Assembly: GCA_016235265.1 (NCBI GenBank)
Contig: JACRLI010000011.1
Location: 41,010-105,009 of the forward strand
Origin: Candidatus Eisenbacteria bacterium
Lineage (GTDB): Bacteria > Eisenbacteria > RBG-16-71-46 > JACRLI01
Direction of reading: 5' to 3'
DNA: 64,000 nt
This document shows positions 17,213 to 25,505 of the stretch, one piece after another. The notes below the pieces were generated by a model. The model had not been told where the DNA came from. It did no database searches and worked only from the letters and a program-made list of their open reading frames with translations. Position 1 is the first letter of the stretch. Every line of letters starts with the position of its first letter. Both the position numbers and the translations under genes were made by a program.

Positions 17213-18304
17213 TCACACCACCGCCACCTTCACACAATGCACCGGCGGCAGCGAATCATACAAACAGGACCACTCTTCCCCCCCGTCACGCCCCATCCAG
17301 AGCTGTCCGGTGGTGGTTCCGACGTACAGCGCCGGCGAGCGCAACTCGTCCATGTCCATCGCGTCCCGCTGGACCGTGAAGAAGCTCTCCTTCTTCGGCA
17401 GTCCGCGGGCGATCCGGCTCCACGACTTGCCCCCGTCCTCGGTGCGCCACACGGCGGGCGAACCGTCCGGACAGGCGCGGGTGGCCGGCTCCAGCGGCAT
17501 CACGTACACCGTGTCGGGATCGTGCGGGTGCGCGACGATGGGGAACCCGAAGTCCGACGGCAGCCCCTGGGCGATCGAGCGCCAGGTGCGGCCGTGGTCG
17601 TCGCTCCGCAGCACCCCGATCCCCGGCCGGTCGGGCCAGCCGCCGTGGTTTTGCATGTACAGCCGGCCGGGCGCCTTCCTGTGACCCACGATCTTGTGCA
17701 CGCACTGTCCAAACTCCGGGTATGCATCCGGCACGAAGCCCGCGCCGACGCCGTGGTTGGAGGCCACGAAGCTCGCGCCACCATCCTCGCTCAGGTAGTG
17801 GCCGCCCGTGGAGATGCCCACGTGCATGCGGTGCCCGTCGCGCAGGATGGTGTGCAGGCAGAGACCCCCGGCCCCCGGCTGCCACTTCCGCGAGTGCTCG
17901 TGATTGCTGATGCCCCGGACCAGTTCCCAGGAATCGCCGGCGTCGCGGCTGCGGAACAGCGAGGCTGGCTCCACCCCGCACCACAGTTCCTTCTTCGCCT
18001 CGCCCGCTTCCAGGGCCCAGATGTTGGCGAGCGCCCGGCCGTCGTCCTTGGGAAAGGCCGGGGCCGACTTCGTCTCCTTGAAGCTCTTCCCCAGGTCGGT
18101 GGAGCGCAGCACCTTCATCCCGAAGTACGGATTGCAGCTCGAGGCGAAGATCCGGGGTGTCCCGCGCGGGTCCACCAGCGCGGCATACACTCCCACACCC
18201 GGCGCGAAGGGGCCGCGCAGGGTGAACTTGCGGCGGGATGCCGCCGCTTCGGCCACGAACAGGCCCTTCCGGGTGCCGATGCAAAGAACGACGCGTGCCG
18301 GCAT
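17213..18304 (-). CDS. BNR/sialidase-like beta-propeller protein
   Basis: 363 residues; the ATG at 18304 has GGAGGG just upstream. At least four Asp-box-like repeats are visible: 'SRDAGDSWE', 'SEDGGASF', 'SDDHGRTWR' and 'TEDGGKSWS', which cap blades of a six- or seven-bladed propeller. It starts 'VLCIGTRKGLFV', without a signal peptide, so it is probably cytoplasmic despite the sialidase-like fold. The nearest described relatives are 'exo-alpha-sialidase / glycosyl hydrolase BNR' proteins of unknown substrate. The MoaD/ThiS-like gene ends 2 bases upstream, a close pairing. Confidence 0.82.
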   Translation of the reverse strand: MPARVVLCIGTRKGLFVAEAAASRRKFTLRGPFAPGVGVYAALVDPRGTPRIFASSCNPYFGMKVLRSTDLGKSFKETKSAPAFPKDDGRALANIWALEAGEAKKELWCGVEPASLFRSRDAGDSWELVRGISNHEHSRKWQPGAGGLCLHTILRDGHRMHVGISTGGHYLSEDGGASFVASNHGVGAGFVPDAYPEFGQCVHKIVGHRKAPGRLYMQNHGGWPDRPGIGVLRSDDHGRTWRSIAQGLPSDFGFPIVAHPHDPDTVYVMPLEPATRACPDGSPAVWRTEDGGKSWSRIARGLPKKESFFTVQRDAMDMDELRSPALYVGTTTGQLWMGRDGGEEWSCLYDSLPPVHCVKVAVV

Positions 18305-18306
18305 GC

Positions 18307-18582
18307 CTACCCTCCAGAAACCGCGGTCAGGATGATGACGACGTCCCCCGGGGCCAGGGCGGTCGCCAGCCCCTCCCGGTCCCGGATGTGGGATTGGTTC
18401 ACGAAGAGACCCACGTGGGGACGCACCGCGCCCGTCTCGTCGCAGATGCAGCTGTAGAGGGACGGATGGCGCGCTTCGAGCATCTCCAGTGCGGCGCTCA
18501 CGCTGGAGACAGGCAGTGAAATCTCCGCGGCGCCCGCGCAGTAGGGGCGCAGCGCCGTCGGAACATGGACCTTGACGCTCAC
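18307..18582 (-). CDS. MoaD/ThiS-like ubiquitin-fold sulfur carrier
   Basis: 91 residues; the GTG at 18582 follows GGGGAG at about 8 bases. It has the beta-grasp pattern and ends in '...VIILTAVSGG', with the C-terminal Gly-Gly that is adenylated and thiocarboxylated in MoaD, ThiS and CysO. No E1-like (MoeB/ThiF) gene or MoaE/ThiG is nearby. Instead it forms a two-gene unit with the BNR propeller. It could donate sulfur in a pathway other than molybdopterin or thiazole synthesis. Confidence 0.85.
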   Translation of the reverse strand: MSVKVHVPTALRPYCAGAAEISLPVSSVSAALEMLEARHPSLYSCICDETGAVRPHVGLFVNQSHIRDREGLATALAPGDVVIILTAVSGG

Positions 18583-18856
18583 AACTCGGACTCCCCGCGG
18601 CCAGTGGGTCTTGAGGAGGACGCTGGGCGGGGTTCGTCCTCGGGGGTGCGGCCTCTAGGATAGCGGATTTCGGCGGGTCCGGGGAAGGGGGCGCGTCGCT
18701 CGCGGGACCTCCCGGCTGGCGCCCGGGTTCAGGCCGGCGCGCCCCCGGACGACCCAAGATCCGGAGGACCGATCCGCCCCGCCGGTCATCTAACCTGACC
18801 GTGGGGCATCCCCCCCGCCCGAGCTCTCGCCACATTCCATCCCTGGAGGTGCCACC
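18583..18856. other. Divergent intergenic region
   Basis: This region separates the MoaD-like gene (minus) from the CHRD gene (plus). I find no convincing promoter pair, RNA gene or repeat in it. Confidence 0.5.
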
Positions 18857-19450
18857 TTGAAACGACTGCTCGTCCTTACCCTTCTCCTGGCTGCCCTGGC
18901 GGGGCCCGCCGGAGACTCCCAGGCGGCATCGTTCGCCTACTACGCGTACCTCGACGGACCCAGTGAGGCCGTGCCCACGCCGTCACCGGGAACTGGCTAC
19001 GCCTGGACCGAGTACAACGATGTCCTGCATACCCTGCTCGTGCACGCCGAATTCCAGGACCTGCTGGGTCCGGTCACCGCCTCGCACATCCACGCCGCCA
19101 CCGCCGTGCCCGGGGTGGGGACCGCCGGGGTGGCCACGGCAACCCCGACCTTCACCGGCTTCCCCTCCGGCGTGACGGCGGGGACCTACGACCACCTGTT
19201 CGACACCACCCTGCCCGCCACGTGGAATCCCTCGTACATCACCGCGCATGGCGGAACCCCGGCCGGCGCCGAGGCCGCGTTCGTCGCGAGCCTGGCGGCA
19301 GGCACCTCCTACTTCAACATCCACACCCAGCTGTATCCCGGTGGCGAGATCCGGGGCTTCCTCCACGCGGTGCCCGACTCCCCGACCCTCGGCCTGATGG
19401 CGGTGGGCCTGCTGGGCCTGCTCGCCACGAGGCAGCGCGCGCGGGGTTGA
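18857..19450 (+). CDS. CHRD domain exported protein with PEP-CTERM-like tail
   Basis: 197 residues with a classical signal peptide (residues 1-24). The core is a CHRD domain: 'ASHIHAATAVPGVGTAGVA' and 'YFNIHTQLYPGGEIRGFL' are its conserved segments. The C-terminus is tripartite: 'VPDSPT', a hydrophobic helix and an Arg-rich end (RQRARG), as in PEP-CTERM/VPDSG-CTERM substrates sorted by exosortase. No exosortase gene is in the window. The role of bacterial CHRD proteins is unknown; many are secreted or matrix-associated. Confidence 0.85.
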   Translation: MKRLLVLTLLLAALAGPAGDSQAASFAYYAYLDGPSEAVPTPSPGTGYAWTEYNDVLHTLLVHAEFQDLLGPVTASHIHAATAVPGVGTAGVATATPTFTGFPSGVTAGTYDHLFDTTLPATWNPSYITAHGGTPAGAEAAFVASLAAGTSYFNIHTQLYPGGEIRGFLHAVPDSPTLGLMAVGLLGLLATRQRARG

Positions 19451-19496
19451 GCCGGAGGCCCCCTCACAGATTCCCTGTCTGCGCCGCAGAACACTC

Positions 19497-19532
19497 GAAG
19501 GCCCCCGGAAGCTCTCGCTCCCGGGGGCCTTC
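19497..19532. terminator. Hairpin terminator between convergent genes
   Basis: A perfect 12-bp stem (19497-19508 with 19521-19532) with a 12-base loop lies between the CHRD gene and the cytochrome gene. Confidence 0.75.
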
Positions 19533-19543
19533 CAGCCTCGCCC

Positions 19544-22252
19544 CTAGCGGATCCTCGTCACCTTGCGGGTCCACTCCAGCTCGCCCGCACGCACCCGCAC
19601 CCAGTAGGCCCCCGCCCCGACGCCGCCTCCGCGGGTGTCATGTCCGGTCCACTTCAGCGGGTGCACCCCCGCGGCGAGGGTTCCCGCATCCGAGTGGTAC
19701 ACCCGGCGCCCGGCGATGTCGAACACCTCCACGGTCACAGCGGCGGGCCGCACCAGTTCCAGCCTGATCTCCAGCGTTCCGCGCGACGGGTTGCCGAGCA
19801 GGTGCATGCCCGCTTTGCCCTCCCGCAGATCCCCTGCCACGTCCGTCACGCCAAATACGAGCGAGTCCGCGGCCATGGTGACCGGTGCCGCGCGGCCGTT
19901 CGCGGTCCAGGCGTCGTAGAGGGTCTGCCCGGCCGTGTTGGTCACGTTCTCGTCGCGCAGGAATTCCACGTATTCCTTCGAGGTGGTCTGGTACATCAGC
20001 GTGGCCTTCACCGAGTACGCGCTGCGCGGGAGGGAGTACTCCGCCACGTCCCAGTTCTGTCCGTCCGCGTAGCGCACCCCCGGTCGTTCCGGGTCCACGG
20101 GCGTACCGCCAAATGCCGCGAAGGCGGCGTTGGTGAAACCCTGCGGTGGGATTCGCGTGTCCTTGTAGAGAGTGTCATTCAGCGCGAAGTGGAAGCCCGG
20201 GCCGTGCGGCTTGCCGATGGCGGATGCCAGCGAGGGTGAGAGGCCCAGCTCGGCTTCGTACACCCCCGGGGACGGACTCATGGCCAGCTGCCCGCTCACA
20301 GGATCATAGGCGCCCGACTCGTAGATCACGGTTCCGTCGGCCCTGCGCGCCACCAGGTGCAGCCACATCCTGCGGCCCTCCGGGTAGCCCGTGGGCAGCT
20401 TGTGGCCGCAGCGGTTGGTGATCGTCACGGTGGCGCGGAAGCTGTCGCCCTCGGTGGCCACGGTCAGGTCCACCGTGGCCGCCTTCTGGAGCATCCCGAC
20501 CGCCCTCTGCGCCGCGGCCGAAAGCGCCGCGGGATCGGTCTCGGTCGGATAGAGACTCCCGATGACCCCCGGCATCCAGGAATTGCCGCCGGTCATGTCA
20601 TGCAGGGGCATATCGGCCCGCAGCGGCGCCGCAGGGTCGTTGCACCCCTTCCCCAGCACGTCCTTCAGGTGGCAATCCTGGCAGACGGCCACGATGCCGT
20701 CGGCCTTGTTCCCTGCGAAGTCGGGGGCGTACACGCCGGAGGGAAACGCACTGGCCTTCCACTCGCTGTAGGTGCGCTCGAGCGGCATGAGGCTGGTCGA
20801 GCTGATGGAGTCCGCCGGCTGGTCCAGCGGGCCGGGCGCGTAGTCGGCCCCGGCAATGCGGTTGAACGCCGGGTTCGACACCTCGTGGCAGGTGCCGCAG
20901 AACTCGCTGCTCCGGTGGAAGGCCGAGGCCAGGTAGGTGTGGGGCGCCACGGTGCTGGGGAAGGGTCCCCGCTTGCGCGAGTCGGGGTCCGACACGTATT
21001 GCCCGTTCGAGTAGCCGGCCGGAGTATGGCCCGGCAGCAGGCCGCCCAGGACCGCCGGATCCTCGGCCGGGCTCACACCGGGCTTGTAGACCGGATCCAC
21101 CGAGCGGTGGCAGAAGTCGCACGCCACGCCGTCGCGGTCCAGCGCGGTCAGCTGGCTGCCGCTGGTCGGCTGGCTGCGGCCGGACATCCAGCCGAACGGG
21201 GTGTGACAGCGCAGGCACAGGTCCCCCGACGAGGGCGCGTCCTGCTCGGCCACCGCCACGCAGGCGTAGAACAGCGGGTCGCGCGCCGCCTGGGCCATCA
21301 TGCTGCCGTTGAAGTTGCGGGCAGGCTCCACCGCCGGGTCATAACCCCCGTGACAGTTGGCGCACACGGTGTGGTCCTGGAAGGTCCCCCCGCCGAACGG
21401 CTGGGTTCCCGGCTGGTGGAAGTCACGCAGCGTGGTGGGCACGACACCCCCGGGAGTTCTCACGATCGTGAAGACGGCGTTGCTGGAATCACGAGCGGAG
21501 TTTCCGGCAAGGTCGAACGCTTCGACCCGCACCCGCGCCGCAGTCGTGGGGGTGTTGTGCACGAACCACTGGAAGGCCCCGGAGTTCGACAGGTTCGACG
21601 CGATCATGCTCCACGCTGCTGCTTCGGAGTCGCGATAGTAGATGTTCACCGAGGCGACACCCACGTTGTCCGTCGCGGTCCAGCTTACCGAGTAGGCCGC
21701 CCCTCCCGTCCACGCCTCTCCCCCGTTCGGGGAGAGCACCGTCACCGACGGGGGCGTCACGTCGAGCCCGGTCGTGGGCGTGAGGTACGGCGTGATCTCG
21801 GGGCGGTTGGGGACGTTCACCGTGGAATCCACGGTGAGGGCCGTGATGCCAGGAAACGTCGGGGTATTCGCGTAGCTCGCCAGGTTGGTGATCTCGACGA
21901 GGCTCGTGTAGCCGTCCAAGTCACTGTCCTGGCCCTCGATGCTGCGGATGGCCTGTTGGCGGCCTGCGTCGTTGTTGGCGAAGTTCCCCAGCACTGCCGC
22001 GACACGTCGCCCGTACGGGTTCTTCGCGCCCGCCCCGTTGAAGTCCCAATGGCACACCCCGCAGTGACCCGAGTGACTGGGGAGGTTGTCCAGGCGGCTT
22101 CCCACCGCCGATGGATACACGTTGAAGAACGAAGTCCGGATGGTGGGCCGGGCCCCCGCGGGGTCCGCTGCCAGCATCGTCCCACAGAGGACGCCCACCA
22201 GCGTGACGCGGGAAGCCAGGATCCTCCTGGAGCTGTGGCGGGTGCGGATCAT
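19544..22252 (-). CDS. Six-haem c-type cytochrome with Ig-like module and FlgD-like C-terminal tail
   Basis: 902 residues; GGGAGGT precedes the ATG at 22252, and a signal peptide covers about residues 1-34. Six CxxCH haem sites are visible: C64, C297, C346, C378, C452 and C524 (first Cys of each). An Ig-like module ('NGGEAW...[12 protein letters not shown]') occupies residues 166-265, between haems 1 and 2. The C-terminal 80 residues ('LEIRLELVRPAAVTVEVFDIAGRRV...') match FlgD-Ig/type IX-like sorting tails. It should be exported and held at the outer surface, where it could carry electrons to extracellular acceptors. It is monocistronic, with FNR/Crp-like boxes upstream. Confidence 0.9.
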   Translation of the reverse strand: MIRTRHSSRRILASRVTLVGVLCGTMLAADPAGARPTIRTSFFNVYPSAVGSRLDNLPSHSGHCGVCHWDFNGAGAKNPYGRRVAAVLGNFANNDAGRQQAIRSIEGQDSDLDGYTSLVEITNLASYANTPTFPGITALTVDSTVNVPNRPEITPYLTPTTGLDVTPPSVTVLSPNGGEAWTGGAAYSVSWTATDNVGVASVNIYYRDSEAAAWSMIASNLSNSGAFQWFVHNTPTTAARVRVEAFDLAGNSARDSSNAVFTIVRTPGGVVPTTLRDFHQPGTQPFGGGTFQDHTVCANCHGGYDPAVEPARNFNGSMMAQAARDPLFYACVAVAEQDAPSSGDLCLRCHTPFGWMSGRSQPTSGSQLTALDRDGVACDFCHRSVDPVYKPGVSPAEDPAVLGGLLPGHTPAGYSNGQYVSDPDSRKRGPFPSTVAPHTYLASAFHRSSEFCGTCHEVSNPAFNRIAGADYAPGPLDQPADSISSTSLMPLERTYSEWKASAFPSGVYAPDFAGNKADGIVAVCQDCHLKDVLGKGCNDPAAPLRADMPLHDMTGGNSWMPGVIGSLYPTETDPAALSAAAQRAVGMLQKAATVDLTVATEGDSFRATVTITNRCGHKLPTGYPEGRRMWLHLVARRADGTVIYESGAYDPVSGQLAMSPSPGVYEAELGLSPSLASAIGKPHGPGFHFALNDTLYKDTRIPPQGFTNAAFAAFGGTPVDPERPGVRYADGQNWDVAEYSLPRSAYSVKATLMYQTTSKEYVEFLRDENVTNTAGQTLYDAWTANGRAAPVTMAADSLVFGVTDVAGDLREGKAGMHLLGNPSRGTLEIRLELVRPAAVTVEVFDIAGRRVYHSDAGTLAAGVHPLKWTGHDTRGGGVGAGAYWVRVRAGELEWTRKVTRIR

Positions 22253-22331
22253 GCGGCACCTCCCTCAATGGTCCGGCCGTGGCCGGATTGCATGCGGCGC
22301 CACGGGGGGCTCCAGGACGCCAGCAACAATC

Positions 22332-22337
22332 ATAATA
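22332..22337 (-). promoter_or_regulatory. -10 element candidate of the six-haem cytochrome gene
   Basis: TATTAT on the minus strand in a short AT-rich patch about 80 bases upstream of the ATG. No good -35 lies at standard spacing, which would suit an activator-dependent promoter. Confidence 0.4.
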
Positions 22338-22362
22338 GTGTGCGACTTTGTTGGCCGCAGGG

Positions 22363-22398
22363 ATGACCTTCGTCAAGTTGAGTCTTGATCCCGGTCAA
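22363..22398. promoter_or_regulatory. Tandem FNR/Crp-like boxes
   Basis: TTGATCCCGGTCAA at 22385-22398 differs at one position from the FNR consensus TTGAT-N4-ATCAA. A weaker copy, ATGACCTTCGTCAA, is at 22363-22376. The centres are 22 bp apart, two helical turns. Both lie upstream of the cytochrome -10 candidate. Confidence 0.5.
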
Positions 22399-22424
22399 GT
22401 TGACTCCACAGGCCGGAGCGACGG

Positions 22425-22690
22425 ATGGCCCACATGACGTGCCTGGCGGCGGCCCGCCACGCGGTCCTGGAATCCCGCGGCTGGGACGTGGAGGAGCGGG
22501 GCCTTTCCGGTGCGCCCCCGATCCGGATCTTCACCAGCGCCCAACGTGCCCTTCGACTGCGGCTATGCGTTCGTGGCGCACCCGGAGGCGCATCGCTCGG
22601 CGATGTCCCAGCGGGCGGCCTACGTGACCCATGCCTCGGACGCCTGTGCGGCGCGCGGTGGCCGCAGTGGCGCGGGTGCTGGAGGCGGTG
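22425..22690 (+). pseudogene. Relic of a PLP-dependent (aromatic amino acid-type) decarboxylase
   Basis: Two separate pieces of a group II decarboxylase can be read in different frames. The first (from 22425) gives 'MTCLAAARHAVLESRGWDVE...GAPPIRIFTS', matching the helix after the PLP-phosphate loop. The second (from about 22540, another frame) gives 'NVPFDCGYAFVAHPEAHRSA', which in intact enzymes lies after the PLP lysine. The segment between them, including the PLP lysine, is gone. The gene is therefore deleted internally and frameshifted, with no function expected. Confidence 0.65.
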
Positions 22691-22835
22691 GGGGCCCACC
22701 CGGGAGCCGCGGAGCCCTGAGCCCGAAGGTCGGGATTCTGCTTCTCCCGAACCGCTCGTCCCTGTCATACTCCCTGCTTCGCCGAATGGGGACACCCCCC
22801 GTCCCCTCGCCGCCTTCGACGGAATGGGAGGTCTC

Positions 22836-23906
22836 GTGAGCCTCAAGACGCGACTCCAGGCCTGCGCGGTCAACCTCACGCTGATGATCGTGCCCCTCGG
22901 GGTGCTCTTCCTTGTCGTGGAGGGCATCCTGAGGCTCGGCCCTCCGCTCCCCGCCGAGCGGATCCCTCCCCGGCCCACCGGCGCCCTCATTCGCTGCGAC
23001 CCGGATTCCCTGCTGGGCTGGAGGCTGCCCGCGAGCACGAGCGGGACATTCATGTGCAACGAGTACCGCATCCAGTTGCGGACCAGTGCCTGGGGTCTCC
23101 GCGGCCCCGAGGTGAATCCCGCTGACCTCGCACCGCTGCGCATCCTGGTGCTCGGGGATTCCTACGCGTTTGGCTGGGGCGTGAGCGACGAGGATGCGTT
23201 TCCGCGCCGCCTGGAGAGCCTGCTCCGGGCCCGCGCCCCGGGACGGCCCGTGGAAGTCATCAACGCCGGTGTCCCGGGGTACGCTTTCCATCAGCGGCTT
23301 CGGATGCTCGGGCTCATCCGCGCGAGGGTCCGCGTGGACATCGTCATCCTGACCGCCAGCATGGCCAACGACCCGTGGGAAGACCTGCGAATCGCCCCCT
23401 ATCTCGGGAGCCATCTTCCGTGGTACTCGGGCGACTGGAAGCACCCGGACAGCTTCCTGGCGCGGATGATCCGTCGCAGCCGGTTGCTGACCATCCTGGA
23501 CAGGAAGTCGAGGGGCCTGCAGCTGGCGCTGGTCAACATCAGCCCGCCGGCCACACGGGAGATGGGGCGGGCCATGGGGCTGCTGATTGATGAGTGCCGG
23601 CGGGACCACATCCCGGTGCTAACGGTGATCTGCCCGCGCCGGTCCGAGGTAGAGGGCGGGAGCGGGTTCCTGCACAGGTTGTCCCTGGTGCTGACGAAGG
23701 GCGCCCGCGACGAGACCCTCAGGGTCCTGGGCTCGCGCCGGGTGCCGGTCCTGGACATCACTCCCGTGCTGGCCGGCCTGGAGCGCCGAGAGGGGGCCTT
23801 CCTCAAGCGGGATCCGCACTGGACTTCCCACGGTCAGCAGGAGGTTGCGGCCGCGGTGTTCGCAGCGCTCCCCCCGGAGTGGCTGGCCGCGCGCAGCGGG
23901 GATTGA
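22836..23906 (+). CDS. SGNH/GDSL-type hydrolase with N-terminal membrane anchor
   Basis: 356 residues. The GTG at 22836 was chosen because GGGAGGT lies 4 bases upstream; the nearby in-frame ATG would overlap that site. One transmembrane helix covers about residues 10-32. SGNH blocks are present: 'ILVLGDSYAFGWGV' (block I, catalytic Ser), 'NAGVPGY' (block II Gly), and 'DPHWTSHGQ' near the C-terminus with the Asp-x-x-His pair of block V. The family includes esterases and polysaccharide O-acyl modifying enzymes; the anchor suggests periplasmic action. It has no clear operon partner. Confidence 0.85.
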   Translation: MSLKTRLQACAVNLTLMIVPLGVLFLVVEGILRLGPPLPAERIPPRPTGALIRCDPDSLLGWRLPASTSGTFMCNEYRIQLRTSAWGLRGPEVNPADLAPLRILVLGDSYAFGWGVSDEDAFPRRLESLLRARAPGRPVEVINAGVPGYAFHQRLRMLGLIRARVRVDIVILTASMANDPWEDLRIAPYLGSHLPWYSGDWKHPDSFLARMIRRSRLLTILDRKSRGLQLALVNISPPATREMGRAMGLLIDECRRDHIPVLTVICPRRSEVEGGSGFLHRLSLVLTKGARDETLRVLGSRRVPVLDITPVLAGLERREGAFLKRDPHWTSHGQQEVAAAVFAALPPEWLAARSGD

Positions 23907-23929
23907 CCGAATGCCGGGAATGGACGGCG

Positions 23930-24283
23930 CTAGAAGCTGATCACCTTGTCCGCTTCGGCTGTCCACCGAGCGAGATGGCTCATCGTGCTCACCTCGGCGC
24001 CACCCGCAAGGGCCTGCCCCGCGATCCCGCGCGCTTCGCAGCAGGAACCGCATGCCTTCACCTGCCCGCCTGCATTCGCGATGGCCCTGAGCATCCTCTC
24101 GAGATTGTAGTAGCCGTCCGGCGTCTTCTGGCCGGCCACAGCGCACGTCACCGCGTCCGCCATGAGGAACACCCAGACCTCGATTCCCTGGTGTTCCTTC
24201 TGCAGCGCCATTGCGAGGCGAAGGGCGTTGTAGGCCTTCTCACTGCCGTAGCCGCCGTCGTTGATGATCAATAGGATCTTCAT
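23930..24283 (-). CDS. DsrE-like sulfur-relay protein
   Basis: 117 residues; the ATG at 24283 follows GAGGAG at 9 bases. The fold pattern is that of the DsrE/DsrF/YchN family: 'MKILLIINDGGYGSEKAYNA' at the start, 'VFLMADAV' and 'VKACGSCCEARG', with the cysteines that carry persulfide in DsrE-like proteins near residue 80. It ends the unit regulator - SQR - DsrE, 18 bases after the flavoprotein, so it probably accepts or relays sulfur released by sulfide oxidation. Confidence 0.85.
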   Translation of the reverse strand: MKILLIINDGGYGSEKAYNALRLAMALQKEHQGIEVWVFLMADAVTCAVAGQKTPDGYYNLERMLRAIANAGGQVKACGSCCEARGIAGQALAGGAEVSTMSHLARWTAEADKVISF

Positions 24284-24301
24284 CCTGGTTCGCTCCTCAA
24301 A

Positions 24302-25504
24302 TCACCATCCGAGCTTCGTCTCGCCCGCGATGCCGTTCCGCATCTTCCAGAGATAGAAGGAGGCGAAGGCCTTCTTCGCCCACAGCCAGTGCTTCCCGGA
24401 ATGAAGCGCCACGCGATTGCGGGGCGGCCGGATGGGGTCAGCTGCCATGTACACTGCCGTTCCACCCATGTCCATGATGCAGGTGGCCGACAGCTCCGGG
24501 GAAGACACCGCGCCGCCGCGCAGCCCGGCCGCGATGCTGCGGGCGGCAATCCGCGCCATCTGCTCCGTCATGTGCCCCGTCTTGGGGAAGTTCACCGGAA
24601 CCGGGGTTATATCCGCCGGCGGCAGGGCGACCGCGACACCGACCGCGTAGACATTTGCCAGGTCCTTGTGCCGGTAGCAGTCAGTGACCGGTATGAAGCC
24701 CTTGGGATTCGCGAGGCCCGGTGAGTCTGCCACGGCCCTGATGCCGGCCAGTGGCGGAATAATGAGCGAATAGCGGGAGTCGAGTGCTTCCCCGCCGGCC
24801 AGCTCGATGCCACCCTCGGCGATCCTCGTCACCGCGGCCGAGGTCCGGAATTGAATGTCCCGCTCTTCCAGGGCGCCCTCCAGGAACTGCCGCGCGCGGC
24901 CAAAGCCGCCCACGCCCATGTGCCCCAGGAAGGGCTCGGGAGTTACGAACGTGATGGGCACCTTGTGCCGCATGCGCCGACGCCGCAGGGCATGATCGAT
25001 CTCGAACACGAACTCGTACGCAGGCCCGATGCAGCTCGCTCCCGGTGCGCAGCCCACCACCACGGGTCCCGGGGCTTCCAGGAACCGTCGCCACGCATCC
25101 CCGGCCTCTTCCGCCTCCGGCGGGGACATCAGTGAATGCCCCGGCCCGGTGAATGGGCCCAGGCCCGGAATGGCCTCGCTGGCACTTCGATGTCCCGTGG
25201 CCACGACCAGGTAGTCGTATTCCAACTCCTGCCCGGCCATGGCCACCCGCTGCCCCTGCACATCAATCCCCCGGACCTCCCCGTGAACGAAACGGATCTG
25301 CTTCCGGCCGAGCGGGTGCTGCAGGTCAAAGGCAATGCGCTCGACAGTGGTGGTTCCCAGCGCGACCCACGGCAGCGATGGGATGAACACGAACCTGCGG
25401 TCCTTGCTGACGAGAGAGATCTCGCAATCCCTCCCGAGGAGACGCCGGAGTTCGTAGGCGGCGGTGAGCCCGCCAAAGGAGCCTCCCAGGATGACAATCC
25501 GCAA
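24302..25504 (-). CDS. sqr: Sulfide:quinone oxidoreductase-like FAD protein
   Basis: 400 residues from a TTG start at 25504, supported by AAGGAGGT 5 bases upstream. The FAD Rossmann motif is 'VILGGSFGGLTAAYEL' at residues 4-19. The second GxG region ('VVVGCAPGASCIGP') includes C152 and C158, and further cysteines are C276 and C342. Paired redox cysteines of this kind distinguish SQR from type II NADH dehydrogenase. A C-terminal amphipathic region ('HWLWAKKAFASFYLWKM') suits membrane attachment. SQR oxidises sulfide to polysulfide and reduces quinone. The start lies 1 base after the stop of the ArsR-rhodanese regulator. Confidence 0.85.
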   Translation of the reverse strand: MRIVILGGSFGGLTAAYELRRLLGRDCEISLVSKDRRFVFIPSLPWVALGTTTVERIAFDLQHPLGRKQIRFVHGEVRGIDVQGQRVAMAGQELEYDYLVVATGHRSASEAIPGLGPFTGPGHSLMSPPEAEEAGDAWRRFLEAPGPVVVGCAPGASCIGPAYEFVFEIDHALRRRRMRHKVPITFVTPEPFLGHMGVGGFGRARQFLEGALEERDIQFRTSAAVTRIAEGGIELAGGEALDSRYSLIIPPLAGIRAVADSPGLANPKGFIPVTDCYRHKDLANVYAVGVAVALPPADITPVPVNFPKTGHMTEQMARIAARSIAAGLRGGAVSSPELSATCIMDMGGTAVYMAADPIRPPRNRVALHSGKHWLWAKKAFASFYLWKMRNGIAGETKLGW

Positions 25505-25505
25505 T

